Position numbers and translations under genes: made by a program. Under the pieces are notes generated by a model. It saw nothing but the letters and a program-made list of their open reading frames with translations, made no database searches and was not told the origin of the DNA. From NCBI RefSeq assembly GCF_024655635.1, contig NZ_JANLGI010000005.1:124001-188000 (forward strand): a stretch of DNA of 64,000 nucleotides, given 5' to 3'. This stretch comes from Allobosea sp. 47.2.35 (GTDB lineage Bacteria; Pseudomonadota; Alphaproteobacteria; Rhizobiales; Beijerinckiaceae). Positions within the stretch are counted from its first letter, which is position 1. Each line of letters starts with the position of its first letter. This document shows, in pieces, positions 1-8,369 of the stretch.

Positions 1-449
1 GCCATGCTGAAGGCCGAGAGGAAGAGGATCAGCGGCAGGCCGTTCCAGCGATGCGATTCCACCACGGGAAGGCCGGCGACGCCAATGGGCGCCTTCGCGA
101 AGGCGAGGATGGCCGCGATCATCACGAAGCTGGCGAGATAGGCGCGCCAGCGCTCGGGCTCGGGATAGGTCCCGGTCAGGACGAGATTGGCCTTCTCGCG
201 CAGGAAGGCCCAGCAAGCGCCGCTCGCCGCCGCGCACTCGGCCCGGCTGCCGGAGAAGGGCACGGCATCGACCACGCCCCAGTTCAGCGCCTTCGCCACG
301 AAAGCCACGACCCCGTACAGGACGAGGCCGGTGAGCAGCGTGTTCCACCAGCTCGAGAACAGGTTCGACCGCAGCCAGCGGCCGGCCGCGACGATGCGGC
401 GGCTGCGTGGCGGCCCGACGACGAGAGGCGTCTCGGCGAGCGTGGTCAT
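1..449 (-). CDS. aapM: General L-amino acid ABC transporter permease AapM, 3' part cut by window edge
   Basis: Inner-membrane permease of the AapJQMP/BztABCD class, which imports many L-amino acids. About 149 N-terminal residues are present; the rest lies beyond the window start. The segment has the AapM-type soluble stretch with spaced cysteines (SRAECAAASGACWAFLREK) after a first membrane helix near residues 35-55, followed by further hydrophobic helices. The ATG at 449 sits 1 nt downstream of the aapQ stop, so the two are translationally linked. An aapP ATPase gene would be expected just outside the window. Family assignment is firm; substrate range is inferred from the family. Confidence 0.88.
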   Translation of the reverse strand, partial: MTTLAETPLVVGPPRSRRIVAAGRWLRSNLFSSWWNTLLTGLVLYGVVAFVAKALNWGVVDAVPFSGSRAECAAASGACWAFLREKANLVLTGTYPEPERWRAYLASFVMIAAILAFAKAPIGVAGLPVVESHRWNGLPLILFLSAFSM

Positions 450-450
450 C

Positions 451-1695
451 TCAGCGCCCCCTGATGCGGAAGACATGGTTGCACCAGTTGACCCCGGCCG
501 AGATCAGCAGGTTCGCGGTCAGGAAGAACAGCGCGACCAGCGTCATCAGTTCGATCGGCCGGAAGGTCTGGTTGACCGAGGTGCTGACCACGCTGAGCAG
601 GTCGGAATAGCCGATCGCAAGCGCGATCGAGGTGTTCTTGAGCAGGTTGGAATACTGGTTGCCGAGCGGTGGCGTGATGACGCGCAAGGCCTGCGGCAGC
701 ACGATCAGGCGCATCGTCCGGAGCCGGCTGAGCCCCAGCGCCAGCGCCGCTTCGTGCTGGCCGCGCGAGGTCGCGAGGATGCCGCCCTCGACAATCGCGC
801 CGATCTGCCCGCCATGATAGACCGAGAGCGCCAGGACGAGCGCCGCGAATTGCAGCGAAAGCCCCATCCCTCCGCTGACATTGAAGCCGGTCAGCTTCGG
901 CACCGACCATCCGATCTGCGCGAGCCCCGACAGGATCAGCCCGGCATAGAGCGCGAGCCCCGCCACCAGCACCGGCAGGGCGACCGGCCGGCGCTGTCCG
1001 GTCGCATCCTGATGCCGCTTGACCGCCCGCGCCCAGAACGCCCAGCCGACGAGCCAGAGGCAGGCCGCGAGCGCCAGCAAGAGCCCGCCATGCCCGATGA
1101 CCGGCGACGGCAGGGCGAGCCCGCGATTGCTCAGCATCGCGCCGAAGGGGCCGGTCCAGGCCGCCTTGATATGCGGCAGGCCGCGGACCAGCGCGACATA
1201 GAGCGCGATCACGATCAGGAGCTTCGGCAGGTTGCGCAGCAGCTCGACATAGAGCCGCGCGAGATTGCGCACGAGCCAGTTCGAACTGGTCATGGCGATG
1301 CCGACGACGAGGCCGATGGTGCTCGCCAGCACCAGCGTCACCGCCGCGGCAGCCAGCGTGTTCAGGATGCCGACAAGCAGCACATAGGCATAGGTATCGC
1401 GTGGGGAATACGCGATCAGGCTCTCGCTGACGTCGAAGCCGGCCTGCTGCCAGAGGAAGGAGAAATCGATTTCCATTCCGGCCGCCGCGAGATTGGCCGA
1501 GACGTTCCGCGCCCCCAGCACGCCCACACTGACGAGCCCGAGCAGGATGACGAGCGGCCAAAGCAGCCCTTGCAGGCGCTCGCGCAAAGGCGCGCCCGGC
1601 GGCGGCGGACTCGGCGCCTTGAGCACGCCGGCCGCGAAGGCCTGGCCGCCCGGAACGGGGCCGATCTCGCTGGCGGGGTCGTGTGTGGACAGCAT
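451..1695 (-). CDS. aapQ: General L-amino acid ABC transporter permease AapQ
   Basis: Membrane permease that pairs with AapM. The 414-aa product is of normal AapQ length. It has a proline-rich N-terminus, several hydrophobic helices, a long periplasmic insertion, and the EAA-type loop near the C-terminus (EAALALGLSRLRTMRLIVLPQALRVITPP). I chose the ATG at 1695, reading MLSTHD; an in-frame GTG at 1713 would add six residues but lies inside the palindrome. aapJ, the binding-protein gene that normally comes first in this operon, is absent: the next gene upstream is a divergent phosphatase. The permease pair may therefore use a binding protein encoded elsewhere. Confidence 0.9.
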   Translation of the reverse strand: MLSTHDPASEIGPVPGGQAFAAGVLKAPSPPPPGAPLRERLQGLLWPLVILLGLVSVGVLGARNVSANLAAAGMEIDFSFLWQQAGFDVSESLIAYSPRDTYAYVLLVGILNTLAAAAVTLVLASTIGLVVGIAMTSSNWLVRNLARLYVELLRNLPKLLIVIALYVALVRGLPHIKAAWTGPFGAMLSNRGLALPSPVIGHGGLLLALAACLWLVGWAFWARAVKRHQDATGQRRPVALPVLVAGLALYAGLILSGLAQIGWSVPKLTGFNVSGGMGLSLQFAALVLALSVYHGGQIGAIVEGGILATSRGQHEAALALGLSRLRTMRLIVLPQALRVITPPLGNQYSNLLKNTSIALAIGYSDLLSVVSTSVNQTFRPIELMTLVALFFLTANLLISAGVNWCNHVFRIRGR

Positions 1696-1727
1696 GATGA
1701 TATAGCTGTACACAGCTATATCATCAT
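1694..1727. repeat. 34-bp perfect hyphenated palindrome at the aapQ start
   Basis: Two 16-bp arms, ATGATGATATAGCTGT (1694-1709) and its exact reverse complement (1712-1727), flank a 2-bp centre. It covers the aapQ start codon. On the other strand the symmetric position is also an ATG (1726-1728), in frame with the phosphatase gene. The region is AT-rich amid GC-rich DNA. It looks like a regulator operator or a bidirectional promoter. No regulator gene is adjacent, so the protein that might bind it is unknown. Confidence 0.75.
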
Positions 1728-1824
1728 GTCAATCGACGAGCCCCGAAGCCCGATCGAACGACACGTTTCGCGTGAAGACGATGCGGCAGGTAGAATGCCC
1801 ACCGTCCCGCCTCTGGAGGATTGT

Positions 1825-2385
1825 TTGCACAGCCCGGCGCCTTCCGTGTCCCGCCTCGCCCTGCCCGGCTTCGCCGGCGCGCTCCTGCTCGGCCCCTGCC
1901 CCGGTCGGCGCAAGGACACGCTCGATGATGCCGCCTCACAGGAGGTGCTGACGGAGGATCTGTCGCGGCTTGCAGGCTTGGGCGCGACCGGGCTGCTCAG
2001 TCTCGTCGAAGCCAAGGAATTGCCGGGCGGCATCGACGGTTTCGCTGCGGCTGTCCACGCTGCCGGGCTGGAATGGACCCATCTTGCCATTCCCGATTAC
2101 GGCGTGCCGGATACGGATTTCATCGCCGGCTGGCGCAAGCTGGACCTGGCGCGTCGCCTGCGCGAGGGCGAAAACTGGGCGATCCATTGCCGGGCCGGAC
2201 TCGGCCGCACCGGCACCATTGCCGCTCTGCTCCTCGTCGAGAACGGATCTGGCGCCGCCGAGGCGATCGCGCGGATTCGTCGTGAGCATGATGCCGCCGC
2301 GGTCGAGACCGAGGCGCAGGAAGCCTTCCTGATCGCGCAGCAACAGGCTGCGCTCCGGGCTGCCACCACCTCGGGCGCGAGCTGA
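1825..2385 (+). CDS. Tyrosine/dual-specificity phosphatase-like protein
   Basis: Cytoplasmic phosphatase of the cysteine-based PTP superfamily. The signature HCRAGLGRTG lies near residues 121-130, giving Cys122 as nucleophile and Arg128 as phosphate-binding residue. The preceding IPDYGVPD stretch supplies a candidate general-acid Asp. I chose the TTG at 1825 (186 aa) because GGAGGA at 1815-1820 precedes it at a good distance. ATG codons at 1795 and 1726 are in frame but have no visible ribosome site and would add residues unlike the family. The gene diverges from aapQ and converges with the sigma factor gene (1 nt between stops). The substrate is unknown. Confidence 0.8.
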   Translation: MHSPAPSVSRLALPGFAGALLLGPCPGRRKDTLDDAASQEVLTEDLSRLAGLGATGLLSLVEAKELPGGIDGFAAAVHAAGLEWTHLAIPDYGVPDTDFIAGWRKLDLARRLREGENWAIHCRAGLGRTGTIAALLLVENGSGAAEAIARIRREHDAAAVETEAQEAFLIAQQQAALRAATTSGAS

Positions 2386-2386
2386 C

Positions 2387-3085
2387 TCAAAGGGCGTAGC
2401 CGAGCCTTTTCATCACCGCGGCCGTCAGGCGTTCGCAGCGCCGGCCGGCGAACGGAAAGGCATCGAGCAGCACCGGGCCGATCTGGTGCTCCAGCTCCTT
2501 GCGCACCAGCAACCGCGCCCGGTGCAGCCGGGTCTTGACCGTCTCCGGCCGGATGCCGAGGAGATCGGCGGTTTCCTCGACGCTGCGTCCCTCGATCACC
2601 CGCGCCATGAACACCCCGCGATAGACGTCGGGTAGGTTGTCGGTCGCACGCTCGACCAGTTGCAGGATCTGCCGCTGCGCCATCATTCGCTCCGGATCGT
2701 CGCCGCTGGTGCTGCCGGGGAACGGGATGATCTGTGCGGGAACGTCCTGATCCTCGGCGCGCAATGCCTTGTCCGCCCGCTTCTTCCGGCGCAGGCGGCC
2801 CAGCGCCTCATTGAGGGTGATGCGCGACAGCCAGGTCGACAGCGTCGCCTCGCCGCGAAAACTGTCGAGATGGCTGAAGGCCCTGACATAAGCCTCCTGC
2901 ACCACGTCCTCGGCCTCGCTGTCGTTGCGGATCACCGCCCGCGCGATGCGGTAGAGCGCCTGGTTATGCGTCGTCATGATGGTGCGGAAGGCTTGCGGAT
3001 CGCCCGCGCTGGCACGCCGGGCGAGGTCGATATCCCCTGTCGAGGCGGAGCCTGCATCGCGCGCGACCGTCGGAATGGATGGCAT
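2387..3085 (-). CDS. ECF-type RNA polymerase sigma factor (ECF26-like)
   Basis: Alternative sigma factor of 232 aa. Region 2 is clear (DPQAFRTIMTTHNQALYRIA, then EAEDVVQEAYVRAF and FRGEATLSTWLSRI), as is region 4 (NLPDVYRGVFMARVIEGRSVEETADLLGI, then TVKTRLHRAR). The C-terminal tail with FPFAGRRCERLTAAVMKRL resembles the ECF26 group as I remember it. The start is set by a GGAGGAC ribosome site at 3091-3097 just upstream of the ATG. No anti-sigma factor gene lies next to it, which is unusual for ECF factors. Target genes cannot be read from this sequence. Confidence 0.9.
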   Translation of the reverse strand: MPSIPTVARDAGSASTGDIDLARRASAGDPQAFRTIMTTHNQALYRIARAVIRNDSEAEDVVQEAYVRAFSHLDSFRGEATLSTWLSRITLNEALGRLRRKKRADKALRAEDQDVPAQIIPFPGSTSGDDPERMMAQRQILQLVERATDNLPDVYRGVFMARVIEGRSVEETADLLGIRPETVKTRLHRARLLVRKELEHQIGPVLLDAFPFAGRRCERLTAAVMKRLGYAL

Positions 3086-3233
3086 GATCTGTCCTCCTGC
3101 CCCCATCGGATGGCCGAGCCCGCAAAAGGTTCCCGATGATCGGCTGCGGGGCAAGTCGGCAAGCTGCCGTTTGCAGCGGCGGCAAACCTGCTTAGGCTGC
3201 CCCCGAACCACAAGCCGAACACCACGAAGGACG

Positions 3234-4472
3234 ATGAGCCGTGCCGATGCCGACCCGACCGACCTCCCCGGACGAAACACGATCGCCGAGGCCGTGATGG
3301 AGGATCGCGTCAACGCCTTCGTGCCCGGCCCGCGCATCCATATTCCCGGCCGGCCCGGCGGATCGCTCTCGGGCCTCACCTTCGCCGTCAAGGACCTGTT
3401 CGACGTCGCAGGCACGCCGACCGGCGGCGGCAACCATGACTGGGCCCGGGCCAGTCCCGTCCCGGAACGCCATGCCTGGGCGGTGCAAACCCTGCTCGAT
3501 GCCGGCGCCGAGTTCGTCGGCAAGACCATCACCGACGAGGTCTCGCTCGGCATCCTCGGCGAGAACGCCTTCGACGGCACGCCCTTGAACACGGCCGCGC
3601 CCGACCGCGTGCCGGGCGGCTCCTCCTCTGGCTCGGCCGCGGCCGTCGCCGCCGGGCTCTGCGACACCGCCTTGGGCACCGATACCGGCGGCTCGATGCG
3701 CGTGCCCGGCAGCTTCTGCGGGCTCTACAGCATCCGGCCGACCCATGGCCGGCTCGACCTCACCGGGCTGATGCCGCAGGCGCCGAGTTCGGACACCGCC
3801 GGCTGGTTCACCCGCGACGCCGCGACCTTCGCCCGTGTCGGCTCGGTCTTGCTCGGCGAGGCGCCCGGCCCGCTGCCGACGAAATTGCTCGTCGCCGTCG
3901 ACGCCTTCGGCTTTGCCGACCCGGAGGTTGCGGAGGCCCTTCAGCCGATGGTCGCGCGGCTCGCTCGCATACTCGGCGCCACGCCGCGCGACGAGATCAT
4001 GGCGCCGCAGGGCCTCTCCGTCTGGGCGCGGGCACAGCGCAGCCTGCAACCGGTCGAGGCCTGGCAGACCTTCCGCCCCTGGATCGAGCGGGACAATCCG
4101 CGCATGGCCTTCACGGTCGCGGCCGGGCTGATCGCCGGCTCGCAGGTTCCTGTAGCCGAGCAGAACTGGGCCGCGCTGATGCGCGAGGAAGCCCGCGCAA
4201 GGCTGCGCTACCTGCTGCCACCCGGCACGATCCTGTGCCTGCCCACGACGCCTTTCCCGGCTCCGCTGCGCGGTCTGCCGATGCCGGCGCTCCGGCCGAT
4301 GCGGGACCGCATCACCTGCCTCTGCGCGCAGGGCGGGCTTGCCGGTCATCCGCAGGTCAACCTGCCCGGCGCCCGCGTCGACGGCGCGCCCGTCGGCCTG
4401 TCCATCATCGGCGGGCGCGGCACGGATGCCAGCCTCATCGCCGTCGCGCAGGCCATGGAGGCCGCATCATGA
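3234..4472 (+). CDS. Amidase signature family hydrolase (HpxY/AtzE-like)
   Basis: Amidase of 412 aa with the Ser-cisSer-Lys triad: Lys53 in AVKDLFD, the GGSSSGS loop at about 128-134, and the nucleophile Ser154 in GTDTGGSMRVPGS. The family hydrolyses C-N bonds of amides and carbamoyl compounds. Its stop overlaps the ATG of an HpxZ/AtzH-like gene by 4 nt. That pairing is typical of the oxalurate/oxamate (hpx) and cyanurate (atz) pathways, so a small polar amide substrate is likely. A later ATG at 3297 (MEDRVNAF) is an alternative start. The small HpxX/AtzG-type subunit that often precedes AtzE-like amidases is not visible. Confidence 0.85.
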   Translation: MSRADADPTDLPGRNTIAEAVMEDRVNAFVPGPRIHIPGRPGGSLSGLTFAVKDLFDVAGTPTGGGNHDWARASPVPERHAWAVQTLLDAGAEFVGKTITDEVSLGILGENAFDGTPLNTAAPDRVPGGSSSGSAAAVAAGLCDTALGTDTGGSMRVPGSFCGLYSIRPTHGRLDLTGLMPQAPSSDTAGWFTRDAATFARVGSVLLGEAPGPLPTKLLVAVDAFGFADPEVAEALQPMVARLARILGATPRDEIMAPQGLSVWARAQRSLQPVEAWQTFRPWIERDNPRMAFTVAAGLIAGSQVPVAEQNWAALMREEARARLRYLLPPGTILCLPTTPFPAPLRGLPMPALRPMRDRITCLCAQGGLAGHPQVNLPGARVDGAPVGLSIIGGRGTDASLIAVAQAMEAAS

Positions 4473-4873
4473 CCGACCTGACCCCGAACATTCCCGAGAT
4501 CGTGGCCGAGATCAGCGCCCTGTTCGAGGCTTACGAGCAGGCGCTGATCGACAAGAATGTCGACGTGCTCGACGCCGCCTTCTGGAACAGCCCCTACACC
4601 ATCCGCTACGCACTGCACGAGAACGGCTACGGCTTCCAGGAGATCCACGGCCATCGCGTCGCCCGCCCGCCGGGGCCGGGGATCAAGGAGAAGCGGATCA
4701 GGCTGGAGATCCTGACGCTGGGACGCGATATCGCCACGGTGAACCTGGAGTTCAAGGTGCGCGGACGCGACGTGATCGGCCGGCAGAGCCAGAACTGGGT
4801 GCGCTTTCCCGATCTGGGCTGGAAGGTCGTCTCCGCCCATGTCTCCACGATGGAAGGGCCGCGCCTCTGGTAG
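4469..4873 (+). CDS. HpxZ/AtzH-like protein (DUF3225, SnoaL-like fold)
   Basis: Protein of 134 aa with the compact cone-shaped SnoaL/NTF2-like pattern. An N-terminal helix (IPEIVAEISALFEAYEQALIDKNVDVLDAAFW) is followed by strands ending in VGWK-like GWKVVSAHVS. Relatives include HpxZ of the purine/oxalurate catabolic cluster and AtzH of the cyanurate cluster. It starts inside the amidase stop (ATGA overlap), so the two are co-translated and probably act in one pathway. The biochemical role of HpxZ-type proteins is poorly defined, so I give only the family. Confidence 0.82.
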   Translation: MTDLTPNIPEIVAEISALFEAYEQALIDKNVDVLDAAFWNSPYTIRYALHENGYGFQEIHGHRVARPPGPGIKEKRIRLEILTLGRDIATVNLEFKVRGRDVIGRQSQNWVRFPDLGWKVVSAHVSTMEGPRLW

Positions 4874-4889
4874 GCGCAAGCCCGGCACC

Positions 4890-5192
4890 TCAGCGCTTGC
4901 GGACGAATTCCGTCCGCAGCACGAGGCCCTTGATCGTGTCGTGGCGACAATCGATCTCCTCGACATTCTCCGTCAGGCGGATCGAGCGGATGACCGTGCC
5001 CTGCTTCAGGGTCTGGTTGGCACCCTTCACCTTGAGGTCCTTGACCAGCACGACGGAATCGCCGTCGGCGAGCACATTGCCGGCGGCATCGCGCACGACT
5101 GGCGCCGCGGCAGCTGCGGCGGCCTGCTTAACTTCCGAGGCCGGACGCCATTCCCCAGTCGCCTCATCATAGATGTAATCGTCGTCGGACAT
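4890..5192 (-). CDS. PhnA/YjdM C-terminal domain protein, lacking the zinc ribbon
   Basis: Small acidic-to-basic protein of 100 aa. Its C-terminal two thirds (from about residue 35, VVRDAAGNVLADGDSVVLVK to the FVRKR end) match the PhnA/YjdM beta-barrel domain. Classic YjdM has an N-terminal Cys4 zinc ribbon; here that region is replaced by an acidic stretch (MSDDDYIYDEATGEW) and an alanine-rich linker with no cysteines. PhnA proteins were named after the phosphonate locus but are not phosphonate-degrading enzymes, and no phn genes are nearby. I chose the ATG at 5192; an upstream in-frame start exists at 5225. Confidence 0.75.
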   Translation of the reverse strand: MSDDDYIYDEATGEWRPASEVKQAAAAAAAPVVRDAAGNVLADGDSVVLVKDLKVKGANQTLKQGTVIRSIRLTENVEEIDCRHDTIKGLVLRTEFVRKR

Positions 5193-5278
5193 GTCGTTCC
5201 CGTCTTGCGGCCGGGCGCTCGCCATCGGCCCGATCCGGCGGGGTTACACGATGCCCGGCGACTTCGCCAAATCGGCGG

Positions 5279-5824
5279 CTAGACGGTGCCCAGCGGCTTC
5301 TCGGCCATCTCGGTCACGATCGCCTCGTCGATCGGCGTCTCGTAGGTCATCAGCATGTAGCCGAGCACCGAATAGAAACCGACCGTCGCGATCAGGTCGA
5401 ACACGGCCTCGCGCCCGAGCGCCGCGGCAAGCTCGGCTTCGAGCGCAAGCGACAGGCGCTTGTCGTCGAAGAGCGCATCGACCGCCCGTACGATCAGACC
5501 GTCCTCGCCTTCCGGCTGACCACGCAGCGCCGCGATGCGCGCGTCGCTCATGCCGAGCACGCGCGCCCGGCTGACATGATGCGCCCATTCATAGGGCGAA
5601 CCCATCCGATGGGCCGCGCGCAGGATCACCACCTCCGAGCGCACCGGCCCGAGCGCGCTGTCCTTGACGACATGCTGGCGCAAGGGCGCCCAGGCCTTCA
5701 GCAGTGCCGGATGATGCGCCATCGTCCGGTAGACGTTGAGTGCGGTGGCGAAGCCGCCCTTCATCTCGGCGAGCGCCTCGGGCCAGTCGGCATCGCTGAT
5801 CGGCGGGCAGGGAGAGGTCGTCAT
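5279..5824 (-). CDS. Carboxymuconolactone decarboxylase (CMD) family protein
   Basis: All-helical protein of 181 aa in the CMD/AhpD-like superfamily. It has the family segment in which the first helix pair leads to VRSEVVILRAAHRMGSPYEWAHH, ending in the conserved His. The redox CxxC of AhpD is absent, so it is not a peroxidase of that type. It is the last gene of the operon running down from 14708, 17 nt after the nitrilase gene. Homologues often sit in degradative operons as hydrolases or decarboxylases of lactone-like intermediates. The reaction here is unknown. Confidence 0.8.
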   Translation of the reverse strand: MTTSPCPPISDADWPEALAEMKGGFATALNVYRTMAHHPALLKAWAPLRQHVVKDSALGPVRSEVVILRAAHRMGSPYEWAHHVSRARVLGMSDARIAALRGQPEGEDGLIVRAVDALFDDKRLSLALEAELAAALGREAVFDLIATVGFYSVLGYMLMTYETPIDEAIVTEMAEKPLGTV

Positions 5825-5841
5825 CGGGGATCTCGCGAAGG

Positions 5842-6705
5842 TCAGGGCGTCAGGTATTTGGCGTAGAGGGCAGGCACGCGGTCGGCCCAGATGCCGGTGA
5901 AGCTGCGATAGCGCGCGACCTCGGCGAGGTCGATCTCCACCCGCAGCACGTCCTCGCGATCATGATCGAGCGCGCCGAGCACGCGGCCATCCGGCGCCAC
6001 CGCACAGGAGCGGCCGAAGAAGCGCTGCCCGCCACGGCTGCCACTGCGGTTGCAGCTCAGGAAGAACACGCCGTTCTCGGTTGCCCGCGTATAGGCGCGG
6101 TGGATGAAGAGCGCCTCGTCGGTCACCGGCGCGGTCTCGGCTCCGAAGGAGGCCCAGACCGAAGTGACGATGCTCGCGCCCTGCAGCGCGAGGATGCGGG
6201 TGATCTCGGGAAAGCGGATATCGTAGCAGACCTGCATGCCGAGCCGCGTCCCGAAGACGGGATAGGTCTCGATGCTGTCGCCGCCGCTGAAGAACAGCTT
6301 CTCGTTCTGCCACTGGTGGATCTTGGTGTAGTCGCCGATCACGCCCTCCGGCCCGATCAAGAGCGAGGCGTTACGCATCACGCCCGCGCGCAGGCGGTCA
6401 CGCAGGCCGAGCCCGATGACGAGATGCACGCGATGCTTCGCGGCAAGCGCGACGAGCGCCTTGATCTCCTCGCCATCCGGCGCGGCGCAGGCCTCGTAGA
6501 GCGCCGCCCCGAAATGCGGAACGTCGCTGATTACGGCTCCACCCGGCACCAGCGGCTCGACATAGCCGGTATTGGCCAGCTCCGGGAACAGGATGAGCTG
6601 CGCGCCCTTTGCCGCTTCCTCCGCGACGAACTCGTGGATGCGCCGGAAATTCTCGGCCGGCGCCAGGGACTGGACGTCCATCTGGACAAGGCTGGCGGAA
6701 ATCAT
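5842..6705 (-). CDS. Nitrilase-superfamily carbon-nitrogen hydrolase
   Basis: Hydrolase of 287 aa with the Glu-Lys-Cys triad: Glu42 (FPELANTGY), Lys128 (YTKIHQW) and Cys160 (QVCYDIRFPE). Families of this type include N-carbamoyl amino acid amidohydrolases, beta-ureidopropionase and omega-amidases, which cleave amide or carbamoyl groups. The start codon overlaps the stop of the ABC ATPase gene (ATGA), so it is co-translated with the importer. That supports a role as the first intracellular step on the imported compound. The exact substrate cannot be told from sequence alone. Confidence 0.87.
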   Translation of the reverse strand: MISASLVQMDVQSLAPAENFRRIHEFVAEEAAKGAQLILFPELANTGYVEPLVPGGAVISDVPHFGAALYEACAAPDGEEIKALVALAAKHRVHLVIGLGLRDRLRAGVMRNASLLIGPEGVIGDYTKIHQWQNEKLFFSGGDSIETYPVFGTRLGMQVCYDIRFPEITRILALQGASIVTSVWASFGAETAPVTDEALFIHRAYTRATENGVFFLSCNRSGSRGGQRFFGRSCAVAPDGRVLGALDHDREDVLRVEIDLAEVARYRSFTGIWADRVPALYAKYLTP

Positions 6706-8369
6706 ACGGTCGCTCCAGCGATGCGGCGCCCGGCCGCGAAATCCCAATCCCGGCCCGGCGCCGCGTTGATCAGCGCACGGGTATATTCGTGACTCGGCCT
6801 GCCCAGAACCTCGGCGGCCGGCCCCATCTCCACGACGCTGCCGCGCTGCATCACCATCACCTCGTCGCAGATTTGCGCGGCGACGCGCAAATCATGCGTG
6901 ATGAACAGCACGGCGAGATTGCGCCGCTCCTGGATCTCGGCCAGCAGCGCCAGCACCTGCGCCTGCACGGAGACGTCGAGCGCCGAGACCGCCTCGTCGG
7001 CGACGATCACCTCCGGCTCCATCATCAGGGCGCGCGCAATCGCGATGCGCTGGCGCTGGCCGCCGGAGAACTGGTGCGGGAAACGATCGAGGCTGGAGCT
7101 GGGCAGGCCGACCACTTCCATCAATTCGCCCGCGCGCGTCAGCGCGGTCTCGCGATCCTCGCCGAGATTCAGCGGCCCCTCGATCAGGCTCTCGCCGATG
7201 CACAGGCGCGGATTGAGCGAGCGGTTCGGGTCCTGGAACACCATCTGCACGCGCCGCCGCGCCGGCGCCAGGGCCTGCTGACCCTGCAGGTTGGCGATGT
7301 CCTGCCCGTTGACGCGGATCTCGCCGCCGGTCGGATGCTCCAATCGCATCAGGCAGCGCGCCACGGTCGACTTGCCGGAGCCGCTTTCGCCGACGATGCC
7401 GAGCGTGCGTCCGCGCGCCAGCCCGAAGCTGACATCCTTCACCGCGCGCACGCTGCGGCTCTCGCGGCCCATCAGCTTTCCGAACAGCGAGCCGAAGCTG
7501 AAGGTCTTCTCGAGATTGCGGATTTCCAGCACCGCTTCGCCCCCGGACGAAGCGCGCGGCGCGCGCGGCGTCAGCGACGGCACGGATTGCAGCAGGTCGC
7601 GCGTATAGGCTTCGCGCGGCCGGCTCAGCACCTGCTCCACCGGGCCGGTCTCGACGATCTCGCCGCGTCGCATCACGCAGACCCGGTCGGCGATGTCGAC
7701 GACCACGCCCATGTCATGGGTGATGAACAGGACGGCGGTGTTCTGCTTGTCCTGCAATTCGCGGATCAGACTGAGGATCTGCTTCTGCGTGGTGACGTCG
7801 AGCGCGGTCGTCGGCTCGTCGGCGATCAGGAGCTTCGGCTTGAGCGCGAGCGCCATCGCGATCATCACGCGCTGCCGCTGTCCGCCCGAGAGCTGATGCG
7901 GATAGCTGTCATAGATGCGCTGGGGATCAGGCAGGTGCACGGCCTCGAACGCGGCGAGCGCGGCGTCCCGGCGCTCCTTCGGACGCATCTTCGTATGCGC
8001 CCAGTAGACCTCGTCCATCTGCAGCCCGATGGTCAAAACCGGGTTCAGCGCGGTCATCGGCTCCTGGAAAATCATCGCCATCTCGGCACCGCGCAGCGCC
8101 TTGGTCCGGGCCGGCGTCGCGGTCAGGATATCCTCGCCGTTGAACCGGACGGCGCCGGCCGTCGCCCGCAATTCGTCGCGCGGCAGCAGGTCCATCGCGA
8201 CCAGCGAGGTCACCGACTTGCCGGAGCCGGATTCGCCGACGAGGCAGAGCGTCTCGCCGGGATGGATGTCGAAGCTGATGCCCTTCAGGATGTCGTTGGG
8301 CTGGCGCCCGCGCGTCGCGACCTTGAGATCGCGGACGGAAAGGACGGGCTGGGTCGCGGCGGTCGCCAT
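6702..8369 (-). CDS. Dipeptide/oligopeptide-type ABC transporter ATPase, fused DppD-DppF
   Basis: Cytoplasmic ATPase of 555 aa with two complete ABC domains. Domain 1 has Walker A at residues 45-52 (GESGSGKS), the signature LSGGQRQ at about 160-166 and Walker B LLIADEP at about 180-186. Domain 2 repeats the pattern with GESGSGKST, FSGGQRQR and VIVADEAVSALD. Both have the peptide-family C-terminal extension (YTRDLLQSVPSL and YTRALINAAPG). The fused arrangement is common for peptide and nickel-type importers. It overlaps dppC by 1 nt and the nitrilase gene by 4 nt. It is the only ABC ATPase in the window, so it may also serve the ATPase-less system at 18276-21701. Confidence 0.93.
   Translation of the reverse strand: MATAATQPVLSVRDLKVATRGRQPNDILKGISFDIHPGETLCLVGESGSGKSVTSLVAMDLLPRDELRATAGAVRFNGEDILTATPARTKALRGAEMAMIFQEPMTALNPVLTIGLQMDEVYWAHTKMRPKERRDAALAAFEAVHLPDPQRIYDSYPHQLSGGQRQRVMIAMALALKPKLLIADEPTTALDVTTQKQILSLIRELQDKQNTAVLFITHDMGVVVDIADRVCVMRRGEIVETGPVEQVLSRPREAYTRDLLQSVPSLTPRAPRASSGGEAVLEIRNLEKTFSFGSLFGKLMGRESRSVRAVKDVSFGLARGRTLGIVGESGSGKSTVARCLMRLEHPTGGEIRVNGQDIANLQGQQALAPARRRVQMVFQDPNRSLNPRLCIGESLIEGPLNLGEDRETALTRAGELMEVVGLPSSSLDRFPHQFSGGQRQRIAIARALMMEPEVIVADEAVSALDVSVQAQVLALLAEIQERRNLAVLFITHDLRVAAQICDEVMVMQRGSVVEMGPAAEVLGRPSHEYTRALINAAPGRDWDFAAGRRIAGATV

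Noticed and set aside
187-1700. Long plus-strand open frame antisense to aapM and aapQ that runs into the phosphatase gene
   Set aside because: Its translation is arginine/glutamine/alanine-rich without family motifs, and it mirrors the coding frame of the clear AapQ and AapM proteins. Only the 3' part from 1825 looks like a real protein.
4890-5192. Phosphonate utilisation operon
   Set aside because: Only a PhnA-domain protein is present; it lacks the zinc ribbon and no C-P lyase or phosphonatase genes are nearby.
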